Shown: positions 42,862 through 48,702 of the stretch, one piece after another
Layout: each line of letters begins with the position of its first letter
How positions within the stretch are numbered: position 1 is the first letter of the stretch
Assembly: GCA_934167785.1 (NCBI GenBank)
Contig: CAKPLX010000003.1
Coordinates: 1 to 48,702, forward strand
Length of the DNA stretch: 48,702 nucleotides
Reading direction: 5' to 3'
DNA from: an uncultured Bacilli bacterium
GTDB taxonomy: Bacteria; Bacillota_I; Bacilli_A; RF39; UBA660
Notes under the pieces: generated by a model
The model's input: only the letters and a program-made list of their open reading frames with translations
The model's database searches: none
What the model was told of the DNA's origin: nothing
Position numbers and translations under genes: made by a program

Positions 42862-44337
42862 TTAAATAACTTTTTCAAACAAAATAAAACTCTTATCCTC
42901 ATATAAAGTTTTATAATGAATATCCTTATCTAAAATAAGAAATAAAATTTCTTTTTTGGATATCAAAATATGACTTACATCTAACTTTTGAAATTCTTTT
43001 TCATAGTTTTTTGATATCTTCTCCATTTTATCAAAAATGCTATAACTCATTCCGTTAAATTCCTTTAAATATAGATCACATCTAGCATCAATAAAAACAG
43101 GAATATCCTGAAATAATAAGTAGCTCCCATAATCATAACCATTATAGATTTTTAGATTTTTATAATCTAAATTATTCTTAATATACTCTACTGCACCAAC
43201 TGGATAATCTTTTTTTGGAACAAACTCTTCTTTAGAATGATCTAAAAATCGAAAACAAGAAAAAACAACTAAAAATAAAATTAAAATACAATATAAATAA
43301 TTTTTTTCCAATAACATTTTTCCCAAAATATCAAAAGTTCTATCGTTCTTTGCATTTAGACATCTAACACCAAGAATACCAATCTCAATAACAACAATAG
43401 TATAGAAAAAAGATAAATGTCTAGTTGAAGTAAGGCACATAAAGGTGATACCACCAATCATAAATAATTCTCGTAAATAGATTTTAGTTTCCGTAAAAAT
43501 CAAAATAATTAATAAAACTAAAATCGAAATAATAAAAAAAGGATGTTCAATAACTGTCAATGGTAAATGTTCCAACAAAAATTTCTGGCTATCCCCCATC
43601 ATAATTTTAAATATATAGGTATAGCATATTCTACTAGGAGAAAGTATTCCTAAAAATAAACTAATTAAAAAAGTGGATAATAATGTTTTTATATGCGGAA
43701 TAGTTTCCATTTTTAATTTAAATTCATAAGGTAATTTAAAATGCGTTTTGTCAAATAAAGAAATTAAATGTTCTGCAAAAAAGGGTAAAAATAAAATAAA
43801 GAAAAAAGGCCAAACCGTAGCATGTACATTAGCAAGTAAAATACAAACTAAAAACAAATAAAAACAATACTTTTTTTCTCCCGTCATAATAACTCTGTTA
43901 ATCCAATAAAATTCTAATACAAAACAAATTAAACTAATAATCTGTGCCCTCGCAACAGCAAACATCGATAATTGAAAAACACAAATAATAGAAAGAATAA
44001 TAGAAAAAAATTCATTTTTAGTTAATTTTAAATTAACATAATAAATAACAAAACTTAAGGCAATAAAAAGAATAATTGTACTAACATAAATCCCAAAATA
44101 GCCAAAATTATTATAAACAAAATAAAGAAATAAATCATATAACCAATGTGGATAAGTATAAGGTAACTTGGTAATCCAACAATAATGATCTAAAAAATCT
44201 ATTCCATAATGATAAATATAATCTCCCAATTTAATCATATAAAATGTATCAGTCTGTAAATACTTATAAGTAAGACCAATACAAAGAAAAACAATAGCCA
44301 AAACCCCAAAAACACGGTAGCGATACTTTGCCTTCAT
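42862..44337 (-). CDS. polytopic membrane protein, probable GT-C-type glycosyltransferase
   Basis: The protein has 491 residues, with about 11 hydrophobic helices and a C-terminal extracellular domain of about 110 residues. Near the start, DTFYMIKLGDYIYHYGIDFL and WLYDLFLYFVY resemble the first loop of GT-C enzymes. The C-terminal part has YPVGAVEYIKNNLDYKNLKI, YNGYDYGSYLLFQDIPVFID and ARCDLYLKEFNG, a pattern I have seen in unnamed membrane glycosyltransferase-like proteins of Firmicutes. Gene direction and position suggest it belongs to the same surface-glycan set. Its own promoter is at 44359-44387; the stop is only a few bases from the IS200 end. Substrate unknown. Confidence 0.6.
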   Translation of the reverse strand: MKAKYRYRVFGVLAIVFLCIGLTYKYLQTDTFYMIKLGDYIYHYGIDFLDHYCWITKLPYTYPHWLYDLFLYFVYNNFGYFGIYVSTIILFIALSFVIYYVNLKLTKNEFFSIILSIICVFQLSMFAVARAQIISLICFVLEFYWINRVIMTGEKKYCFYLFLVCILLANVHATVWPFFFILFLPFFAEHLISLFDKTHFKLPYEFKLKMETIPHIKTLLSTFLISLFLGILSPSRICYTYIFKIMMGDSQKFLLEHLPLTVIEHPFFIISILVLLIILIFTETKIYLRELFMIGGITFMCLTSTRHLSFFYTIVVIEIGILGVRCLNAKNDRTFDILGKMLLEKNYLYCILILFLVVFSCFRFLDHSKEEFVPKKDYPVGAVEYIKNNLDYKNLKIYNGYDYGSYLLFQDIPVFIDARCDLYLKEFNGMSYSIFDKMEKISKNYEKEFQKLDVSHILISKKEILFLILDKDIHYKTLYEDKSFILFEKVI

Positions 44338-44358
44338 TTTACATCACCTATTTCCTAA

Positions 44359-44387
44359 AGTATACATTATAAAATTAAATCATTCAA
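44359..44387 (-). promoter_or_regulatory. sigma-A promoter of the glycosyltransferase island
   Basis: Minus strand TTGAAT (44382-44387), 17 bases, TATACT (44359-44364). It starts just after the Tad terminator and before the 491-residue membrane protein. Confidence 0.6.
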
Positions 44388-44403
44388 TTAAATTAACAAA
44401 AAA

Positions 44404-44421
44404 ACTACAAAATTATGTAGT
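44404..44421 (-). terminator. terminator of the Tad pilus cluster
   Basis: Minus strand ACTACA, six-base loop, TGTAGT, then at least six T. The stem begins at the last base of the TadZ-like stop codon. Confidence 0.7.
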
Positions 44422-45365
44422 CAAGAAACTCTTTTATATAAATTTAATTTTTCTAAAAATGGAAATAATATCTCAGAATTATCTACTCGATCATTCATAG
44501 GAGGAAAAACAGAAAAAAATGCAATTCCAGCCTCCCTACCTAGCTGTTCAACATCCTGTCGATTAAGCACAGACCTATTCAAAACTATTTTATCATTAAT
44601 AACTTTTTCAAAACATTGATTATCTAAGGTTACTAATTTATTAATCATCAAAACGGATGATTCCATTAAATAAATAATATCCCCACAAATAGAATGACAC
44701 AAAGATAGGTTTAAATCATTTAAATCAATTAGTATAACATTAGCATCCTTATATTGTGCAATCAAATTATTTACTTCATTTGCTTGACATGAAAACATAT
44801 TCTTCTCATTATAAAACATAAAATCTTTTTTATTAACTTCAATAGCAACAGTATAATAATCTTTAGACAACTGTTTTTTCAACATATAAATTAAAGAAGT
44901 AGCACCAGCATGACTAGTAAAGTTTTTGAACCCAATAACTCTAACTCCAGTATCTATTTTTTCAACACTCATACTTACTGGAGTATTAATCTTCTGTAAA
45001 TGAGCAACATCTCTATAACTATTAGGATTATTATATAAATATTTCATTTCTTCTACATTATGAGCAAAATTATAAATTCCCATACTTATTAATCCTGAAA
45101 TATAGCTATCATTATCAACTAAAGGATCATTAGATAAGAATAAAATAATTTTACTAACATCCAATCCAACCGATAATTTCTTTAAATTAACAATGTTTGA
45201 ATAATTTTGAATAGCAGTAATATCTAAAAACATTCGATTAAAGAAAAAATTAGAGAAAGATTGAACAATCTCCTCAGCAGTAAATTCTCCACTAATCGTT
45301 TTAATAATATCAACATCCAAATTCAAAAATTTCTCTGCATTTAAATTTGAAACGATTACATTCAT
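44421..45365 (-). CDS. TadZ/CpaE-like protein with degenerate P-loop
   Basis: The product has 314 residues. The first ~125 residues are a receiver-like alpha/beta domain; the rest is a MinD/ParA-type domain. The P-loop region reads GFKNFTSHAGATSLIY (145-160): the two lysines of the KGGxGKT motif are replaced (Thr150 and Ala155), so ATP hydrolysis is doubtful. A Walker B-like strand NVILIDLNDLNL is present. TadZ/CpaE proteins place the Tad pilus machine at its site, and atypical ATPases are known in the family. Last gene of the cluster, with GGAGAGA upstream. Confidence 0.7.
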   Translation of the reverse strand: MNVIVSNLNAEKFLNLDVDIIKTISGEFTAEEIVQSFSNFFFNRMFLDITAIQNYSNIVNLKKLSVGLDVSKIILFLSNDPLVDNDSYISGLISMGIYNFAHNVEEMKYLYNNPNSYRDVAHLQKINTPVSMSVEKIDTGVRVIGFKNFTSHAGATSLIYMLKKQLSKDYYTVAIEVNKKDFMFYNEKNMFSCQANEVNNLIAQYKDANVILIDLNDLNLSLCHSICGDIIYLMESSVLMINKLVTLDNQCFEKVINDKIVLNRSVLNRQDVEQLGREAGIAFFSVFPPMNDRVDNSEILFPFLEKLNLYKRVS

Positions 45366-45380
45366 AATATTCTCTCCAAT

Positions 45381-45824
45381 CTATCTATAAATTGTTTTGG
45401 TTTCTCCACTAATAGGAACTACAATTCCTAAATGAAACAATGGAAAATCAACAACAATATAAGCAGTGACTTTATAATAAATACTAGAAGCAGTACTATT
45501 TGAATAAGTAACAATACAAACACCATTTTGAGTTAATAAATAATCATTTCCAGATTGCCCCTGATTCCTACAATTTTGAGACACATTTTGATTATTAAAA
45601 TAACTATAAGCATTTTTTTGTAAATAATTATCAATTCTATTTTTAGTACTATCATCACCTCTATTTAATTTATCAGGATCAGAGCGCTCTAAAATATTAA
45701 TCACAGTATTCTTTATTCTAAAAGTTTTAGATATCGTAATTGAAACTGTCATAAAACAAATAAAAATAACAAAAAAAGTAAGCATTATTCTCAATGCAAA
45801 TGAACCACCAAAAGCATCCTTCAT
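45381..45824 (-). CDS. TadE-like minor pilin 2
   Basis: The protein has 147 residues. An N-terminal membrane segment starts after MKDAFGG (SFALRIMLTFFVIFICFMTV) and is followed by a soluble domain with two Cys (NCRNQG, NGVCIVTY) that could pair. The DAFGG-helix opening is shared with the next gene upstream. TadE/TadF proteins are prepilin-like and needed for Tad pilus assembly. The family is called from position and layout. GGTGGTGA precedes the ATG. Confidence 0.6.
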   Translation of the reverse strand: MKDAFGGSFALRIMLTFFVIFICFMTVSITISKTFRIKNTVINILERSDPDKLNRGDDSTKNRIDNYLQKNAYSYFNNQNVSQNCRNQGQSGNDYLLTQNGVCIVTYSNSTASSIYYKVTAYIVVDFPLFHLGIVVPISGETKTIYR

Positions 45825-45845
45825 TATAAATCACCACCAATTACA

Positions 45846-46298
45846 TTAAATCTTAATCGTTGACGTCTCTCCAGTAATAGGTATTACAAAATTTTGCTGA
45901 AAAAAAGGAAATTGAATAACTAAATAGGCAACAACTGTATAAGAAACTGCTCCATTCCCCAAATCAGTTCGAGCAATGCAAACACCATTTTCGGAAAATT
46001 TTTTGACAGATTTATCATCATCCTCATAACTTGTATTACAATTTCTTTCTAAATCTTTATTATTACCATATCGATAAGCAAAGTTTTCCAAATAACGATC
46101 AACTTTTCCAACAACAATATTATCCCAATCAGTTCTAATCGAAGAATTATATTGATATTGTTCAAGAATATCAATAACACCATTCTTTATTCGAAATACT
46201 TTTGCATAACTAACAGCAATCGTCATGAAAGACACATAAAAAACAATAAATATTATAATTAATTTAAACATAAAAGTACTGCCAAATGCGTCTCTCAT
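45846..46298 (-). CDS. TadE-like minor pilin 1
   Basis: The protein has 150 residues and is a paralogue of the next gene. It has the opening MRDAFGS then a membrane helix (FMFKLIIIFIVFYVSFMTIA), the shared FRIKNGVIDILEQY and, near the end, CIARTDLGNGAVSYTVVAYL with PITGET. The repeated PISGET/PITGET close to each C-terminus shows a common origin. ATG at 46298 is used because GAGGTGA lies seven bases upstream; the frame extends to a TTG at 46304. Probably a minor pilin of the Tad cluster. Confidence 0.6.
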   Translation of the reverse strand: MRDAFGSTFMFKLIIIFIVFYVSFMTIAVSYAKVFRIKNGVIDILEQYQYNSSIRTDWDNIVVGKVDRYLENFAYRYGNNKDLERNCNTSYEDDDKSVKKFSENGVCIARTDLGNGAVSYTVVAYLVIQFPFFQQNFVIPITGETSTIKI

Positions 46299-46352
46299 AA
46301 TCAATCACCTCTACAAAATATCCTTTTCAAAATAATTCAACCAAAAACAAAA

Positions 46353-46496
46353 CTACCCTTGCGAAGTAATATTTGCCCATTTGTTTCCAACATAATTTTG
46401 TGCTAATGGAACTAAAAATTTAACAACACCTGCAATCAAAGCTATTGCTAAAATAGTAACAACTACCATACTTAATTCACCTGTAGCTTCTTTCAT
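46353..46496 (-). CDS. Flp-type major pilin (short gene)
   Basis: A 47-residue gene lies between TadC and the TadE-like genes. It reads MKEATG-ELSMVVVTILAIAL, with the Gly-Glu processing site of Flp prepilins, then one helix and a short tail NYVGNKWANITSQG. The leader is six residues; cleavage would leave a mature subunit of about 41 residues. GGGAGGTGA lies five bases before the ATG, a near-perfect ribosome site, in keeping with a highly made structural subunit. Known Flp pilins are 50-80 residues, so this is at the short end. No prepilin peptidase (TadV) is in the window. Confidence 0.8.
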   Translation of the reverse strand: MKEATGELSMVVVTILAIALIAGVVKFLVPLAQNYVGNKWANITSQG

Positions 46497-46519
46497 CTAT
46501 CTCACCTCCCTTAAATCAT

Positions 46520-47314
46520 CTATGCAACAGCAGTAAAGGAAATTAACATTGATACAACTAACAAGACCATTCCTCCACCACCTGTACAAACTAACATTAC
46601 CATCGTCATACTTTCCATCTTATTTAAACGATTTTTATATTTTTGTTCTCTGGCTTTTTGTTGCAACGCTGAAACACTTTTTGAAAAAGTCATCAACTGC
46701 GTATGTTTCTTTTCTTGTTCACCTAAACCAAGACGATACAACAACCTCATCATCCTAACAGAATCCCGAACGGGATACATTTCTGCAAAATCCATATAAG
46801 GTTGAACCGAAGAATCACCTGCTTCAATTTTTGCTACCATCGCTTTCAAACCAGGCTTAAATACATCTGGTGCATCTTCAATACTTCTAGCAAGAGCAAC
46901 TGGCACAGTATAATGCTGAATTAAAACTTCCAATCCCTTCAAATAATATGGTAACAAAGAATCTACCTCATTCAAGTGATTACGATAAAAACTTTTTAAA
47001 TTCAAATATTGCATTTTAAATACCAAAAATCCACACAATACACAAACCATAATATTAACAAAATTCAAAGAAGAAATAAAAATAAAAATCAATACAATAG
47101 AAACAAGAACTCCATTTCTAATTCTACTCATAAAAACAACATTTGGATCGTATACTTTATCCCCATATTTTGCATAAAGCAAAAAGTCATAATCTTTTTC
47201 TTTAAAAAGATAAAATAAATCTTTGTTATCCGAAACAAATTTGCTAGAATTAATTTTACCAGTATATAAAAAGATAAAAAGAACAATAGCACCCACTAAA
47301 AATATTTCAATCAT
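46520..47314 (-). CDS. TadC-like inner-membrane platform protein
   Basis: The protein has 264 residues and is of the T2SSF type, with membrane helices near residues 1-17, 70-105 and 235-262. The central cytoplasmic helical domain contains PYYLKGLEVLIQHYTVPVAL and RSIEDAPDVFKPGLKAMVAK, typical of GspF/TadB/TadC. It would form the membrane base of the pilus with TadB. It starts on the TadB stop (TAATG) and has GGGGGCAG upstream. Confidence 0.82.
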   Translation of the reverse strand: MIEIFLVGAIVLFIFLYTGKINSSKFVSDNKDLFYLFKEKDYDFLLYAKYGDKVYDPNVVFMSRIRNGVLVSIVLIFIFISSLNFVNIMVCVLCGFLVFKMQYLNLKSFYRNHLNEVDSLLPYYLKGLEVLIQHYTVPVALARSIEDAPDVFKPGLKAMVAKIEAGDSSVQPYMDFAEMYPVRDSVRMMRLLYRLGLGEQEKKHTQLMTFSKSVSALQQKAREQKYKNRLNKMESMTMVMLVCTGGGGMVLLVVSMLISFTAVA

Positions 47315-48207
47315 TATTCTGCCCCCACATTCTCATTATAATATTTTTCTCCTTTTAAAAGAAATAATGTATTAATTAAAACTAAAACATGTAATAAAAT
47401 GACAATTAATGTATTATCTAAAAGTGCAAGATAAGAATCAACACCTAATAGCAATTGAATCAACATAACAATTCCATATAAAGCTACACCAAATATTAAG
47501 AATTGTTTATGAAATTCAGAACGATCCATTCTATCACGATAAACTCCTTCAACCAAAGCATCTATATCAGTAAGCATATTCTCAAAAGTTTCTTCAGTAT
47601 CTTTAGCACCTTCTTTAGTAACTTGTAAAAACAACTGATGCATATTTTTAACCATAAAGTAAGGGTACTTTGTATTCATATAATTAATTGAATCATACAC
47701 ATCACCTTTTTCATACGAAAGAGCAATCATAGTTTTTACATCAGATAGAACAGGATCTTCTAAAATTCCCGATTCTACTACCCCTTCTAGTGATTTTATA
47801 AATGCCTGAGTAGTAGCAAATTCCATAATAGTATTAGTAACATAAACTTGAATCTGCTCAAATATAAACTCACTATACTGTCTTTTAGAGCGAAGATATG
47901 TAATGTACGGTATAAATAATACCGCGATAACTGCATAAACTATAGATACAATTAAATTATAAAAATATAAATAGCCAATAATACCAGCAACACCAGCAAA
48001 TAAAACAATTTGTGTAAAATACTGTCTAGGAGTATAATCAAGTCCTAGTGATTTTATTTTATTACGCATTTCTTTATATGAATAAGGAGCATATTTATCA
48101 TATAAACGATTTGATTGTTCATTAATAAACTTATAAACACCATTACCGCTACTTGCCCTATAAGTAACAATAAATACAAGCACAATTCCAATTAAAATAA
48201 TTTCCAA
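47314..48207 (-). CDS. TadB-like inner-membrane platform protein
   Basis: The protein has 297 residues, with helices near residues 5-20, 70-110 and 235-290. The cytoplasmic T2SSF domain contains FATTQAFIKSLEGVVESGIL and VKNMHQLFLQVTKEGAKDTE. Together with TadC it makes the platform that the TadA ATPase turns or pushes. TTG at 48207 is preferred since GAGGTGG lies five bases upstream; a GTG at 48216 is itself part of that site. The usual tadA gene is not seen; the upstream frame is the Asn-rich protein. Confidence 0.8.
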   Translation of the reverse strand: MEIILIGIVLVFIVTYRASSGNGVYKFINEQSNRLYDKYAPYSYKEMRNKIKSLGLDYTPRQYFTQIVLFAGVAGIIGYLYFYNLIVSIVYAVIAVLFIPYITYLRSKRQYSEFIFEQIQVYVTNTIMEFATTQAFIKSLEGVVESGILEDPVLSDVKTMIALSYEKGDVYDSINYMNTKYPYFMVKNMHQLFLQVTKEGAKDTEETFENMLTDIDALVEGVYRDRMDRSEFHKQFLIFGVALYGIVMLIQLLLGVDSYLALLDNTLIVILLHVLVLINTLFLLKGEKYYNENVGAE

Positions 48208-48217
48208 AAGAACCACC

Positions 48218-48702
48218 TCACTCTACATTAACACTAGAATTAGTATACAACATTTTATTTGAATTAACAATACTTTTATTAGTAGAAACTCCACCTGAAA
48301 TAGAATTTCTTGTATTTGACAAAACTCTATTATTATTTGACTGTACTGGCACCTGATTTGTCATAGCAACATTTCCTACATTATTCATCATCATAGAATT
48401 ATTATCCGGATATAAATTCTGCTGTACCACAGAATAGTTACCCAAATTACTTACATTCACATTTTTCAAGTTTTGTTTAGAAACAGAATTATTCACTTCT
48501 ATATTTCTATTTTGAAGGTTATTATTACCAATAGCATTCGAATTAATTCCATTCGTTCGTTGAATTTGATTAGAAAAATTAGATGGAACAGAATTATTCA
48601 ATTCCATATTTCTATTTTGAAGGTCATTATTACCAATAGCATTCGAATTAATTCCATTCGTTCGTTGAATTTGATTAGAAAAATTAGATGGAACAGAATT
48701 AT
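48218..48702 (-). CDS. Asn/Ser-rich repetitive protein, 5' end beyond the window
   Basis: At least 161 codons are open to the right edge. Composition is extremely Asn/Ser/Val-rich with no hydrophobic stretch. A 35-residue unit (NSVPSNFSNQIQRTNGINSN, then AIGNNxLQNRNxExN) is present twice in near-identical form, followed by a degenerate tail (MMMNNVGNVAMTNQ) and the stop. It ends two bases before the TadB ribosome site, so it is in the pilus operon. It may be the disordered tail of a larger Tad protein (tadA lies here in other clusters) or a separate surface/regulatory protein; not decidable from this window. Confidence 0.6.
   Translation of the reverse strand, partial: NSVPSNFSNQIQRTNGINSNAIGNNDLQNRNMELNNSVPSNFSNQIQRTNGINSNAIGNNNLQNRNIEVNNSVSKQNLKNVNVSNLGNYSVVQQNLYPDNNSMMMNNVGNVAMTNQVPVQSNNNRVLSNTRNSISGGVSTNKSIVNSNKMLYTNSSVNVE
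48482..48702. repeat. 105-bp tandem repeat (2.1 copies visible)
   Basis: Units span 48482-48586 and 48587-48691, with the start of a third at 48692-48702. The two full units differ at only a few positions (for instance T/C at 48520 and 48625). The period is 35 codons, so gain or loss of a unit keeps frame. More copies may lie beyond the edge. Confidence 0.85.

Noticed and set aside
1..48702. tRNA, rRNA, CRISPR array, replication origin or prophage
   Set aside because: No T-loop GGTTCGA-type pattern in a cloverleaf context, no rRNA-like segment, no short-spaced direct repeats, no DnaA-box cluster and no phage structural gene were noticed by eye. A dedicated tRNA/rRNA and CRISPR search would be needed to be certain.

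Overview
The window looks like a chromosomal segment of a low-GC, Gram-positive, probably endospore-forming member of the Bacillota. The evidence is very AT-rich DNA with strong Shine-Dalgarno sites, sigma-A promoters of the TTGaca-17-TATAAT type, a Leu T-box, a gerA-type germination operon, a SigH-type sigma factor downstream of rlmB/mrnC, lgt, FtsZ/FtsA, a sortase-type surface protein and Tad-type pilus genes. Placement in an uncultured gut Bacilli lineage is inference only. No 16S rRNA, rRNA operon or tRNA gene was found.

Left part (1-4.6 kb): the edge cuts an IS3-like element. Next to it is a translationally coupled pair of surface genes. One encodes a wall-anchored cohesin-like protein with an NPKTG sorting signal. 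The other encodes a 1042-residue secreted protein with a dockerin, six BIG2 domains and a helveticin J-like C-terminus. An IS30 relic follows.

4.6-12.7 kb, all minus strand: tsf and rpsB (S2 with a Rho-N-like tail), an unknown gene, a T-box-controlled membrane gene plus leuS, and a GH31 glycosidase homologue with several altered active-site positions. 12.8-16.5 kb, plus strand: gerKA-gerKC-gerKB, ending in a bidirectional terminator.

16.6-24.8 kb: ytxH- and DUF948-type envelope genes, a long acidic protein, a lipoprotein, a small Tyr/Pro-rich protein (plus strand), a lone type IV prepilin with rpoZ, then ftsA-ftsZ and rbfA-nrnA-truB. 25-28.3 kb is accessory: a DNA adenine methylase with a DUF3883 nuclease (a candidate restriction-modification pair), followed by decayed transposon remnants and a two-hairpin element.

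28.5-38.4 kb holds two compact minus-strand operons. One is yqeG-yqeH-mrnC-rlmB-sigH-uvrA-xerC, covering ribosome biogenesis, RNA processing, sporulation sigma factor, DNA repair and recombination. The other is a YvlD-like membrane gene, then lgt, trxB and a DUF308 gene. 38.4-44.4 kb is a surface-glycan island: two tandem paralogous GT39-like membrane transferases, a GtrA-GT2 fusion whose 5' end is cut by an IS200 element, and a further membrane protein. 44.4-48.7 kb is a Tad pilus cluster (TadZ-like, two TadE-like pilins, a short Flp pilin, TadC, TadB). It is preceded at the right edge by an Asn-rich protein built on a 105-bp tandem repeat.

Two themes recur. Genes overlap or abut extensively (ATGA and TAATG junctions), and terminators of one operon overlap promoters of the next. 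All start-codon choices were made by eye from Shine-Dalgarno placement.
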